DNA of 64,000 nucleotides from Rhizobium sp. 32-5/1 (GTDB taxonomy: Bacteria; Pseudomonadota; Alphaproteobacteria; Rhizobiales; Rhizobiaceae): contig NZ_CP120639.1 of NCBI RefSeq assembly GCF_029537235.1, positions 1 to 64,000 on the forward strand, given 5' to 3'. Positions 29,119 through 38,502 of the stretch are shown piece after piece. The notes under the pieces were generated by a model. It had not been told where the DNA came from. It saw only the letters and a program-made list of their open reading frames with translations, and searched no databases. Positions within the stretch are counted from its first letter, which is position 1, and every line of letters begins with the position of its first letter. A program made the translations under genes and the position numbers.

Positions 29119-30006
29119 TCAGCTCGCTTTCTTGCTTGCGGTCTTTGCGCGGCTCTTTGTGGAGTTGGAAGCTTTGACCTTTTTGCCCGAGTTGGCATTG
29201 GCGGCCTTCGACTTGCCTGCCGACTGTCTGTCCATGCCAGCGCTCTCACGCAGAGCTTTGAGAAGGTCGTTGGGCTTGGATGCCTTGATAGGCTTGGGCT
29301 TCGGAAGGGTCTTGCCCTCCGCCTTCGCCTTCACCAGAGCATCGAGGGCATCCTCGTAGCGGTCATCGAATTTCGCCGGATCGAACTCGCCCTTCTTCGT
29401 GGTGATGATGTGCTTGGCCAGATCGAGCATCTCGGTTTCGACTTTGATCTTCGCCACGTCTTTGAAGACTTCCTCTGATGGCCGGACTTCGTAATCGTAG
29501 TTGAGGGTCGTCGCGATCATGCCTTTGCCATGTGCCCGGATCAGGACAGTTCGCATTCGGCGGAAGAGCACAGTGCGAGCAATCGCCGTGGCACTTGTCT
29601 TGCTCAGGGCATCCCGGATGCTGATGAAAGCATCCTGGTCGGCCTCGTCGACCGGCACCAGATAGTAGGGCTTGTCAAAATAGACGTCGTCAATCTTGCC
29701 GCAGGGGATGAATGCTTCGGCTTCCAACATTTTGTCCGAGTCAGGCACAACCGCTGCCACTTCATCGGGATCAATCATGATGTAGTCGCCGTTGCCAGTC
29801 TCGAAGCCCTTGACCTGTTGGCCGCGCTCCACGACCTCCTCTGTCTCACTGTCGATGAACTCGCGTTTCAGACGGTTGCCGGTGCTCTCGTTGATCATAT
29901 GGAAGCTGATCCGCTCGGAAGTCGAGGTTGCGGTGTAGAGGCCAACGGCACAATTGAGTTCACCGATCTTCAGGTGTCCTTTCCACTGAGCGCGATGTGC
30001 TGCCAT
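29119..30006 (-). CDS. ku: Ku protein, non-homologous end joining
   Basis: 295 residues, complete. Ku core: WKGHLKIGELNCAVGLYTAT, ISFHMINESTGNRLKREFID, QQVKGFETGNGDYIMIDPDE, IDDVYFDKPYYLVP, GKGMIATTLNYDYEVRP. It ends in a long Lys/Ala/Ser-rich extension (SAGKSKAANANSGKKVKAS), a feature of bacterial Ku tails involved in DNA and ligase contacts. First gene of the tandem Ku pair, divergent from the small gene and ligD on the plus strand. Tandem Ku genes beside a ligD are known from rhizobia, where different Ku proteins can form heterodimers. Confidence 0.93.
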   Translation of the reverse strand: MAAHRAQWKGHLKIGELNCAVGLYTATSTSERISFHMINESTGNRLKREFIDSETEEVVERGQQVKGFETGNGDYIMIDPDEVAAVVPDSDKMLEAEAFIPCGKIDDVYFDKPYYLVPVDEADQDAFISIRDALSKTSATAIARTVLFRRMRTVLIRAHGKGMIATTLNYDYEVRPSEEVFKDVAKIKVETEMLDLAKHIITTKKGEFDPAKFDDRYEDALDALVKAKAEGKTLPKPKPIKASKPNDLLKALRESAGMDRQSAGKSKAANANSGKKVKASNSTKSRAKTASKKAS

Positions 30007-30259
30007 CTTCTTCCTCCATCTCTGTCAGGAAACTCGACACCGCCTCATTGGTTCCAGCGCTGTTCATCGATCAGTGAGAGCTCTGGCCGACGGCAGCATC
30101 AAGGTGCCCGTCGCCGCGCAGCTTAACGTCTTGCCACTCGGATTTGCAGGGTCGACCGGTCCGCCTATCCGGCATTTGTGGTGCCGATGAGTTTGGTCGC
30201 GAAACCATGGGGCGTTTGCGGCGTTTGTGAAGGCGATGGAACACAAAGGAGAATTTGAC

Positions 30260-30568
30260 ATGGCAGACGATAGCACCACTACAATTCGGGCAACGTTCGA
30301 AACGAGGGCGGCGGCGGACCTTGCGGTCGAACATCTCGTTCAGCAACACGGTATTTCCAGACCCGACATTTTTATCCAGTCTTCGACCGACCAGAACACC
30401 GTCGGCTCCAGGCCGTCCGGCGGCGATGCCTCGCATGAAGATGGCGCTCGCCATGATGGGGCTCTCGAAGGCGAGATCGAGCTATCCGCAGATATAGCTG
30501 CCAGCCGGTTCGCAGTTGTCCAGCGCAGCCTAGGCGACGCAGGTGCGATCCGGGTCTCAGGACGTTGA
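30260..30568 (+). CDS. small conserved-looking protein between ku and ligD
   Basis: 102 residues from ATG 30260, preceded by AAGGAG. Acidic, with a ferredoxin-like strand-helix pattern (TTIRATFETRAAADLAVEHLVQ, then HGISRPDIFIQSS) and a low-complexity middle (GGDASHEDGARHDG). I do not recognise a named family. It lies between divergent Ku and LigD genes and reads with ligD, 62 bases upstream, so it may share a promoter and be involved in or regulated with end joining; no direct evidence. Confidence 0.65.
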   Translation: MADDSTTTIRATFETRAAADLAVEHLVQQHGISRPDIFIQSSTDQNTVGSRPSGGDASHEDGARHDGALEGEIELSADIAASRFAVVQRSLGDAGAIRVSGR

Positions 30569-30630
30569 CCGGGTGCAGAGCCGGCATGGAGCCGGCTCTG
30601 TCTGCAGTTGCGGAAAGGATCATCGAACTC

Positions 30631-33292
30631 ATGGCCGACACCCTCTCTACGTACCGTGCCAAGCGCGATTTCAAGAAGACCGCTGAACCCAGCGGCCAAG
30701 CCAAGGTCAAGGCGTCCAATCGTCATCGGTTCGTGATCCAGAAGCATGACGCAACACGGCTGCATTACGATCTGCGGCTGGAGCTCAACGGTGTGTTCAA
30801 GTCCTGGGCGGTGACGAGAGGCCCGTCTCTGGACCCCGGCGACAAGCGCCTCGCGGTCGAAGTTGAGGATCATCCACTCGATTACGGCGATTTCGAAGGC
30901 ACGATCCCGAAAGGCCAATATGGCGGCGGCACGGTGATGCTGTGGGATCGCGGCTACTGGGAGCCCGAAGGAAAAAGACGCCGGAAGAAGCGCTTGCCAA
31001 GGGCGATTTTAAGTTCACGTTGGAAGGCGAGCGACTGCATGGCAGCTTTGTCCTCGTGCGCATGCGCCATGATCGCGACGGTGGCAAGCGCACCAATTGG
31101 CTGCTGATCAAACACAATGACGACTTTTCCGTCGTGGAGAACGGCGCGGCGGTGCTTGAGGAGAACTTTACCTCCGTAGCGTCCGGTCGAACGATGGATG
31201 CGATTGCAGCAGGCAAAGGAAACAAGCCAAAACCGTTCATGCTGCAAGGCGGCGCGGTTGAAGCGGACGCGGTGTGGGACAGCAGTCATGGTCTAGCCGC
31301 CGAAGAGCGCAAGTCGGGTACAAAGTCAGCCGCTAAGGCATTGCGGAAACCAACCGCAGCCATGCGCGCGAAATCCATGATGCCGGATTTTGTCGCGCCG
31401 CAGCTTTGCGAAAGTCTGGCGCGCCCCCATTGGCAGGTGGCTGGATCCACGAAATCAAGTTCGACGGCTACCGCATCCAGATGCGGGTCGAAAATGGCGA
31501 GGTCACGCTGAAGACTCGCAAAGGACTTGACTGGACCGCGAAGTGGCCTGTGATCGCTCAGTCAGCCTCCGCGCTGCCCGACTGCATCATCGATGGCGAA
31601 GTTTGCGCTCTTGATGAAAACGGCGCTCCCGATTTTGCTGCCTTGCAGGCAGCGCTTTCGGAGGGCAAGACGGACGATCTCGTCTATTTCGCCTTCGATC
31701 TTATATTCGTGGGCGGTGAAGATCTCCGCGAATTGCCGCTGGCAGAGCGAAAGGACGGATTGGCAGCCCTGCTGTCGGATGCTGGTGTCGATCCCATCCT
31801 TCGATTTGTTGAGCATTTCGAGACGGGAGGCGATGCTGTGCTGAAATCCGCCTGTCGACTATCGCTGGAGGGCATTGTCTCGAAACAAGCTGACGCGCCT
31901 TATCGGTCCGGTCGGACAGAGACATGGGCCAAATCGAAATGCCGTTCGGGCCATGAGGTGGTCATTGGCGCGTATGCCAAGACAAACGGCATGTTCCGAT
32001 CGCTTCTCGTCGGCGTCAACCGCGGCAACCACTTCGTCTATGTCGGCCGGGTCGGCACGGGTTTTGGCGCGAAGGTCGTCGAAACACTTTTGCCGAAACT
32101 GCAGGCGATGGAGACTTCGAAGTCACCATTCACAGGTATCGGCGCGCCGAAGAAGACATCCGACATTGTCTGGCTCAAGCCTGAACTGGTCGCCGAGATC
32201 GAGTTCGCTGGATGGACGACGGATGGTCAGGTCCGGCAGGCGGCGTTTAAGGGTCTCCGGGAAGATAAACCGGCCGACGAGGTGGAGGCTGAGGTTCCTG
32301 CATCTCCGCTCGAAAGCGAGGTGCCAGATCCCGAGCCCCTCAAACCGGCTCCCAGGCGTTTTCGAAAAGGCGCAAAGGTGGAAGTGATGGGTGTTATGAT
32401 CTCCAGCCCAGATAAGCCGCTTTGGCAGGTTTCCGGCGATGACGAGCCGATCACCAAAGTCGATCTGGCTCGCTATCATGAGGCTGTCGGCCCGTGGATG
32501 ATTGAGCATATTAACGGCCGGCCCTGTTCGATCATCCGCACGCCCGATGGCATTGGCGGCGAGCAGTTCTTCCAGCGCCATGCCATGCCCGGAACGTCCA
32601 ACCTGCTTGAGCTCGTCACTGTCTTCGGCGACAAGAAGCCGTATCTGCAGATCGACCGGGTGGAGGGGCTGGCTGCGATCGCCCAGATCGGCGGCGTCGA
32701 ACTCCATCCATGGAACTGCGAGCCCAACCAGCCAGAAGTGCCGGGCCGACTGGTCTTTGACCTTGATCCTGGCGAAGGCGTTGAATTCTCCAGTGTTGTC
32801 GAGGCCGCGCGAGAAATTCGTGATCGCCTTGAGGAACTGAGGCTTGTCAGCTTCTGCAAAACAACTGGCGGCAAGGGCTTGCATGTCGTCACGCCCTTGT
32901 CCGTGCCGAAGGGCAAGAAGCTGAGCTGGGACGAGGCGAAAGGTTTTGCCCATGACGTTTGCCAGGAAATGGCGCGCGACAACCCGGATCTCTATCTGAT
33001 CAAGATGGCCAAGAACCAGCGCGAAGGCCGCATCTTCCTCGATTATCTCCGCAATGACCGCATGGCGACGGCGGTTGCACCTTTATCGCCGCGCGCACGT
33101 CCAGGCGCGACAGTCTCGATGCCGCTTACCTGGAGGCAGGTCAAAGCGGACCTAGATCCCAAGGAGTTCACGATCCGCACGGTGCCCGACCTGTTGAAGC
33201 AGACCACCGCCTGGCAGGACTATTGTGATGGCCAGAGGCCGCTGGAACAGGCGATCAAGCGGCTGGCAAAATCCAGAAAGAAACCCGCCTAA
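30631..33292 (+). pseudogene. ligD: ATP-dependent DNA ligase LigD (PE-LIG-POL), two frameshifts
   Basis: Multifunctional end-joining ligase of about 888 residues. Order: 3'-phosphoesterase (RFVIQKHDATRLHYDLRLEL, DYGDFEGTIPKGQYGGG), ATP-dependent ligase with the adenylated Lys in KFDGYR (about residue 277) and [14 protein letters not shown], and a C-terminal primase-polymerase ([34 protein letters not shown]). Two breaks split it. One is in the A run 30972-30976, where one base restores EGKKTPEEALAKGD. The other is in the C run 31424-31428, where one base restores ESLARPPLAGGW. Start at ATG 30631 (MADTLSTYRAK). All catalytic motifs are present. Works with the adjacent Ku proteins. Confidence 0.9.
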
Positions 33293-33330
33293 GGTCTGTG
33301 GGCACGAGCAGTAGAGCCATGGAAAGAGAA

Positions 33331-34199
33331 ATGACAAGCCGCAGAGAGGGCGAAGCACCCGTCGGAGCGACCACGGACCTTCCTCATGATCGCATCACGG
33401 TTCAACGGTTTCGTCAGTCATTTCCGCGCGCCCGTTGGAGCGATAGCCTGAACGCATGGTTCGTGCCGGGTAGAACTGCCGGCAAGCGCATCGGACGCTG
33501 GCTCGCCCGGATGGAAGCCGACGCGGATGCCTTTGCCGACGAGAAGGGCAGGGATGCTTTTGCCTTCGATCCGATTAAAAGCCGTTATCTCGACGCTGCC
33601 CCGTCCGGTTTGCACGTCCGTACGCCCTATTCGCGCACAGTCGTCACCGAAATCCGGGAGATTCCGCTTGCGCGCTGGGACGCAGATCGCCGTCTATGGA
33701 CCGTCCCATACAGATCCTTGGATGAGTTACGAAGACGATGGCCTGCGATAGAGGCGGCGGCCGAACGAAATGAGCCTGCAGTGCAAAAGGCGCGGCGCGA
33801 GGCATTGAGAGGCACGGACCAAGAAGAAGTCGCGAAGAGGAGAACCCGTGAGCGCCGCCTGAAACGCTATCCCGTGCCGATTGATGCTGTGCCGCCATTT
33901 GAGCGCGCAATCAGTACGTATGCAGGCGTCGTTATCTTCACGGGCACGCATGGCGAGCTGGCAGATCCGGAAACCATGACCGAGTTCTATTTTTTCCAAC
34001 GCCAGATGAGGAATATGTTTGGGCTGCTTGGCGGCCCGGGTCTCTCGAGGAATTGGTGACGACGTGGCCAGCGCGCACGGGTCCCGGCGAGCGGGAAATG
34101 GCTCGTGGTTGGTGGTTGCCGGATCTCGACGAACTGCGGGCTGCGCGGCAGAAAGCGAGATCGAAACGGCGGGCGGAGCAACGACGACGGGGAGATTAG
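33331..34199 (+). pseudogene. HARP-like domain protein next to ligD, frameshifted
   Basis: About 289 residues. Two tandem HARP-like modules can be seen: VQRFRQSFPRARWSDSLNAW near residue 20 and HVRTPYSRTVVTEIREIPLA...RWDADRRLWTVPY near 90. HARP modules occur in annealing helicases such as SMARCAL1 and its bacterial relatives and bind forked DNA; no helicase is attached here. A basic helical region (RRTRERRLKRYPVP) follows. The frame stops at 34059, but one base added near 34035-34040 lets it continue as LEELVTTWPARTGPG to a stop at 34199. ATG 33331 has GGAAAGAGA upstream; 33319 is possible. Just after ligD, so a DNA-end role is plausible. Confidence 0.55.
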
Positions 34200-34234
34200 G
34201 TGCGATAGGAGACACCGTTGAGCGGGTATAGACG

Positions 34235-34732
34235 ATGAACGAGATGGAAAGATTCAAGGAGCTTCCACCTGTGGAGCTGTATGAGATGATCGGACTGTGG
34301 ACTGGCCGGGATATTCCGTCCGGCCACCCTCTTGATGGCGTCCTTGAAAACCTCGGCTGGTTTGGCAAACGGTTCTCGGGTCAAATGCGTGCCGATGCGC
34401 TGTTGTTCCGTGGTGGGGAAAAGCGCGTGGTCGCCATCGATCCGGCCTGGATACCACTCCGTCTTGCCCTTCGTTTCCACGAGCTCGGAAGGACCCGAGC
34501 CGCACGCTACCTGTTTTCCTACCTGTTGCGCAGGCTCACAGCCAAGGGTCCGGTAGCGTCGTTAAAAGCTATGCCGTTTCAGGGGGTGACAAGTGCAGCG
34601 ATGGTCTACGACACGCAGACCATCGTCGATTATTTCCGCAAGATTGACGATGATCGCGTCATGGGTGCCATGGTGATCGAAGGCGACGACCGCGTCTATT
34701 TCTTTGAACTCGCGCGTGTTGAAGAAGTCTGA
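34235..34732 (+). CDS. GXWXG/DUF4334 domain protein
   Basis: 165 residues. The N-terminal GXWXG motif is visible as GLWTGRDIPSGHPLDG, followed by the DUF4334-type second half (VYDTQTIVDYFRKIDDDRVM, YFFELARVEE). This two-part architecture is found as short stand-alone cytoplasmic proteins of unknown, perhaps lipid- or small-molecule-binding function. Complete and in frame. It follows the HARP-like gene by 35 bases but shows no obvious functional tie to DNA repair. Confidence 0.75.
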   Translation: MNEMERFKELPPVELYEMIGLWTGRDIPSGHPLDGVLENLGWFGKRFSGQMRADALLFRGGEKRVVAIDPAWIPLRLALRFHELGRTRAARYLFSYLLRRLTAKGPVASLKAMPFQGVTSAAMVYDTQTIVDYFRKIDDDRVMGAMVIEGDDRVYFFELARVEEV

Positions 34733-35351
34733 ACCAATACGGTAAGGCAGGCCCGCCCTGTCTGGCTACACTGCGCATCGAATAGCGGGTCGCCGTTGCG
34801 ACTATTGCTGAGCCACCAAACAGCGGATTTCCAGTGCTGGCAGATCATGCTTTTGGCAAGCAAGCGGTCGCCAGAGCCAACTTGCCTGCCATCTGCCGTG
34901 CCGTCATCAGCGCCCCCGCCATCCTCATGACGGGAACCCGACGTGCCCCTGCGACGCGTAAATTCGAACGGCAAAAAACAGTTCTGCCAAAGTGGTCGCT
35001 AAGGCGGCACTACTGCGGCAAGTGGCAGCATCGCTCGATCATCGCTGAGTCCGGCTTGACTTACCCAATGGCGGACGAAGCAAGACCGTTTCTGGGGACG
35101 TTCCATCCTCCGGTCGATCAGCTTGTTCATTCGACCAAGTTTCGCAAACTGAACCCCGAACATGAGGGCGGCCAAGGCCGGTTGTGCTTTCGTGGGGGCA
35201 AGCGAAGGCGCTGCAGAGGCCCTTTGTTGGCAGTCGCCTGACATTTATTCGGCGCACATTGCAATTTTTCTATTCCGCCGACGTGCGATCCGCATCCTTT
35301 TGCCGCCGTCTGCGTTGTGCTTTTCCAATAACCAGAACGAAGGACAACGGT
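34733..35351. other. 619-base stretch without a supported gene
   Basis: Open frames exist on both strands (the longest 34834-35241, plus) but their translations are compositionally odd, lack ribosome sites and resemble nothing I know. No repeats or hairpins stood out. Confidence 0.45.
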
Positions 35352-35675
35352 ATGCAGAACGGCGGCAAGATTACAGGCAAGATCGATGAGATAGACGAAT
35401 ATTTCAAAGATCCCATCGATACGAACGAGACCGGCGAGGGAAAGCCCGTAGCGTCTCAAAACAGCAACGACGAACACCGTGAAGAGCTTCGTCGCTTGTT
35501 TGCCCTTGTGGCACATTTGCGCGATCAAGTTCGTGAAAGACAATCCCAGCCAGATACCAACAATAAACCCCACCGGAATGGTTCGGGTCTGGCAATGATT
35601 TCAACGGTGCTTTTTGCGGCGGGTCTGGTTGGCGCCTTCTTGACCCTGCAGACGGGAGCACTCCGGAGGAGATAA
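35352..35675 (+). CDS. small single-pass membrane protein
   Basis: 107 residues from ATG 35352, preceded by GAAGGA. Acidic N-terminal half (KIDEIDEYFKDPIDTNETGE), an amphipathic helix (HREELRRLFALVAHLRDQVR) and one C-terminal transmembrane helix (GLAMISTVLFAAGLVGAFLT) followed by a basic end. Family unknown. The next small gene follows after 13 bases, so they likely form one transcript. Confidence 0.55.
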   Translation: MQNGGKITGKIDEIDEYFKDPIDTNETGEGKPVASQNSNDEHREELRRLFALVAHLRDQVRERQSQPDTNNKPHRNGSGLAMISTVLFAAGLVGAFLTLQTGALRRR

Positions 35676-35688
35676 AAGGAGAACAACC

Positions 35689-35886
35689 ATGTCCGTCAAA
35701 GCTGTCGCAAAGTCGCTTGTAATAGAGGTTGCCGGTCCTGAAGAAAAACAGCCAAAATCCGGTGTGGAAGACGGCATTATAGCGACCGAAAAGCGGAAGG
35801 CCAAGCTCAAGCGCCCGGACGTAAAGAAAGTGGGCACAGATGAAGTCCAAAATCCCCTTTACGTCAAGCGTGGCGGCAGTCCCTAA
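35689..35886 (+). CDS. small hypothetical protein
   Basis: 65 residues, Lys/Glu rich (EKRKAKLKRPDVKKVGTDEV), with the strong ribosome site AAAGGAGAA 8 bases before ATG 35689. No recognised domain, signal peptide or membrane helix. Probably co-transcribed with the preceding small membrane protein gene. Confidence 0.5.
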   Translation: MSVKAVAKSLVIEVAGPEEKQPKSGVEDGIIATEKRKAKLKRPDVKKVGTDEVQNPLYVKRGGSP

Positions 35887-36016
35887 GCCGCTGCCGATGA
35901 CCGTCGGATCCTTTAACGTCACCTGTCAATGAGAATCAAAGTCTAAAATGGTCGGGTTATCCTCAGGGCGAAGCGGGCCGAGGACTTTTGGTTGTCGAAT
36001 GTCGGCATTCTGGCGG

Positions 36017-37117
36017 TCACACCAATTGAAAGACTGATGCCGCGATAAACCGTTCGTCGGTTTTTGGGCAGTTGAAATAGTAGACAGCTACAATCTTGCC
36101 ATCTGGGCGCACCACGGTACGCGGATAACCCAGGTCCGGCCCGCCGCCATCATCGCGAATGATCAATGGAGCGGTCCATGACGTTCCATTGTCTGAACTA
36201 ATTACGGCGCGGATACCGAAAGGAAAGCTCCGATAACCATAGGTCAAGACCAGCCTGCTGCCTGCCTGCGCAAGGGCGGGCGGATTTCCCATGAAGCCGG
36301 TGTCGATCACCGGACGTCCAGCAAACGTCCATGTTCGGCCCTTGTCGATCGACTTATAGGCATCGATCCAGCCGCGCCTGCCTTTGTCGTTGCAACGCAC
36401 GAGCGTAAGGACAGCGCCATCGAGCAGGCGCGCAGAGGCCGGCATGATCGCATAGCCTCCCTGGGCCTTACCTAAGAAGGTCTGGAATTGAAATGACCTG
36501 GCGCCGTCGCTCGTACGAGCGCAAAAGACCCTGCCTTCCGTTCCGTCATCCTTCGTTGTTGTGAGCAAAAACAAGGCATCGTGATGGTCGAGCGCTACAA
36601 TGTCTGTCCGCGCGGAAATACCTCCAGCGAGCTCCAGACCGTTGAATTTGAAAGGACCTTCCCATGAATGCGCACGATCCCGGCTGACGTAGAACCAGCT
36701 TGTCGGCCGTCCCACTATCCCGGTACGAGCCGCGAGAATGATAACTTCGGCATCCAGAAAGTCGACGGGTTCGACCAGCGGCTGGAGATCCTGAGCGGGT
36801 ACGATTGTCTTGCGGGCCTTGAGGGTCTCATCGACATGCTCGTCCGCCGATAAGGTCTCAGCGGCGGGGACCAGTGCATTGAACTGCTCTTGCTTCCACG
36901 TCCGTCCTCCATCGATGCTCCTGGCCTGAGCTGGCTTAAATGGGTGGCAGGGATCTTCGAGATGAAAGTTGCCATCGGGCGATCCGACACGTCCGATCGC
37001 AAATACGCAGACAATCTCATTGCCCCAGTTCCAAAGACCGTAGTTGGCCGGCCAGCCGGCGAAATTTCCGCGTCGCCGATAGACCTCTGCATGGGCGACC
37101 ACAGCCCCCGAACTCAT
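36017..37117 (-). CDS. BNR-repeat sialidase-like protein
   Basis: 366 residues from ATG 37117, which overlaps the SemiSWEET stop as ATGA; a longer frame to 37231 is shadow. Asp-box (BNR) repeats of a six-bladed propeller are clear: SIDGGRTWK, SRDRAHSWEG, SIDKGRTWTF and SSDNGTSWTAP, spaced as in sialidase-fold proteins. PRTVVRPDGKIVAVYYF near the end resembles exo-alpha-sialidase-like proteins of environmental bacteria. No signal peptide, so a cytoplasmic glycosidase or sugar-binding role is suggested. Coupling to a SemiSWEET sugar transporter points to carbohydrate use. True sialidase activity is not shown; the arginine triad cannot be assigned with confidence. Confidence 0.75.
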   Translation of the reverse strand: MSSGAVVAHAEVYRRRGNFAGWPANYGLWNWGNEIVCVFAIGRVGSPDGNFHLEDPCHPFKPAQARSIDGGRTWKQEQFNALVPAAETLSADEHVDETLKARKTIVPAQDLQPLVEPVDFLDAEVIILAARTGIVGRPTSWFYVSRDRAHSWEGPFKFNGLELAGGISARTDIVALDHHDALFLLTTTKDDGTEGRVFCARTSDGARSFQFQTFLGKAQGGYAIMPASARLLDGAVLTLVRCNDKGRRGWIDAYKSIDKGRTWTFAGRPVIDTGFMGNPPALAQAGSRLVLTYGYRSFPFGIRAVISSDNGTSWTAPLIIRDDGGGPDLGYPRTVVRPDGKIVAVYYFNCPKTDERFIAASVFQLV

Positions 37118-37407
37118 TTGCGGGATGCCCCGTCGCCGCGCGCCTCGCCCGGTCGAGGTCCGCGAATTTTGCGAAACAGGATAAACCCGGAGAGGACGAA
37201 ACACACAGAGTTGGTCAGTATTATCGGCCACTCATCTCGCATCACGCCGAACGCTGTCCACAGCGCGAAGCCCGTAACCGTCAAGGTGTACATTCTCGCG
37301 GAAATGGCATCAGTGTCGCCCGTTCTGACGACCTTGTACGCCTGCGGCACGAAGCTGCTCATGGAGCAGAATGAAGCGAGATAACCGACGATCAGGGCAG
37401 TGTCCAC
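37114..37407 (-). CDS. SemiSWEET (PQ-loop) sugar transporter
   Basis: 97 residues with three transmembrane helices: LIVGYLASFCSMSSFVPQAY carrying the PQ motif, a second around MYTLTVTGFALWTAFGVM, and a third ILTNSVCFVLSGFILF with the conserved Asn. This is the size and pattern of bacterial SemiSWEETs, which work as dimers for facilitated sugar movement. First gene of a two-gene unit with the BNR protein. Confidence 0.85.
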   Translation of the reverse strand: MDTALIVGYLASFCSMSSFVPQAYKVVRTGDTDAISARMYTLTVTGFALWTAFGVMRDEWPIILTNSVCFVLSGFILFRKIRGPRPGEARGDGASRK

Positions 37408-37700
37408 GATGTTCTCCGGATGTACTGCGCCAACCCCCAGTCATGTGGATTGTTCCCTGCTTGGCACTTCGGCGCGTTCCGCCGAAGGAAGGCGCCTTTG
37501 CGCCTCAAGGAAACATGCGCCTTTCTTGCCGCTTGTCCCAAACGCCTTTTTGGCTCTGCGGGGGCCTGCCTTCCAGAACGGCATCTCAAAAAATCCTTCG
37601 CCGCTTGCATGTTTTTCGTAACCGGTGTTCCGATCCCACATTGTCCTCGCCGCCCTGATCTGTGATCGCCGTTCCATGGACGAGCAACGGGAGTTTCTCC

Positions 37701-38084
37701 ATGGAGAGTACATTGGAGTTTCTCACAACCAGGAAGTCTGGACGTGAGGTTCACCGGCAGTGGCCTGATGAGGTCAAAGCGCAGATCGTGTCTGAGAGCC
37801 TTCGGCCCGGTGCGAAGGTGAATGAGGTCGCTGAACGCTTTGGATTGCGGGCGAACCGCCTTTCGACTTGGCGGACGATGGCGCGGCAGGGCAAGCTTGT
37901 TCTGCCTGCACCTGAGGATGCGAATGAGTTCGCAGCGGTAGTCGTCGATCCACCCGTTTTGGAGCCGCTGATCAAAACTAGCCGCCCCGAGATCATCGTC
38001 GGTTCGGTCACGATCCGCCTGGAAGAGGGCGCGTCTGCCGCCCGCATCGCTGCTGTCGCGCGTGCCTGCGCGGTTCCGGCATGA
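37701..38084 (+). CDS. tnpA: IS66 accessory protein TnpA
   Basis: 127 residues, IS66 ORF1: N-terminal helix-turn-helix (VKAQIVSESLRPGAKVNEVA, FGLRANRLSTW) and the C-terminal conserved VTIRLEEGASAARIAAVARA. Start ATG 37701 follows GGGAG. Overlaps tnpB by 4 bases (ATGA). Required with TnpB for IS66 transposition; exact role unknown. Confidence 0.88.
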   Translation: MESTLEFLTTRKSGREVHRQWPDEVKAQIVSESLRPGAKVNEVAERFGLRANRLSTWRTMARQGKLVLPAPEDANEFAAVVVDPPVLEPLIKTSRPEIIVGSVTIRLEEGASAARIAAVARACAVPA

Positions 38085-38434
38085 CCCTTCCATCGAACCG
38101 GGTTCGGATCATGGTGGCGACCAAACCGGTCGACTTCCGCAAGGGCCACGATGGCCTGGCAGCGCTGGTCAAAAACGAGCTGCACAAGGACCCTTTTACA
38201 GGGACGGTCTTCGTATTCCGCTCGCGCAAGGCGGATCGCCTGAAGCTGATCTACTGGGATGGCAGCGGGCTGGTGATGGCCTACAAGCGGCTTGAGGAGC
38301 ACACGTTCACCTGGCCGGGCATCAAAGATGGCTTGATGACGTTGGGCCATGCTCAGTTCGAAGCGCTGTTTGCAGGCCTCGACTGGCGTCGAGTCCGTTC
38401 CGTAGAGCCGAGACAGCCCGAGGCCATCGAATAG
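38081..38434 (+). CDS. tnpB: IS66 accessory protein TnpB
   Basis: 117 residues, typical IS66 ORF2: VRIMVATKPVDFRKGHDGLA, FVFRSRKADRLKLIYWDGSG, RLEEHTFTWPG. Complete and in frame, translationally coupled to tnpA. Needed for transposition; its biochemical function is not established. Confidence 0.92.
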   Translation: MTLPSNRVRIMVATKPVDFRKGHDGLAALVKNELHKDPFTGTVFVFRSRKADRLKLIYWDGSGLVMAYKRLEEHTFTWPGIKDGLMTLGHAQFEALFAGLDWRRVRSVEPRQPEAIE

Positions 38435-38502
38435 ATGCGGCACGATGACTCGGGCGGTAAATTCCAACGGCGAAGCGACGCTAGCTTTGATAGACTTCGG
38501 CC

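Noticed and set aside
34834-35241. 135-codon plus-strand frame in the gap after the GXWXG gene
   Set aside because: No ribosome site and no protein-like pattern I can support.
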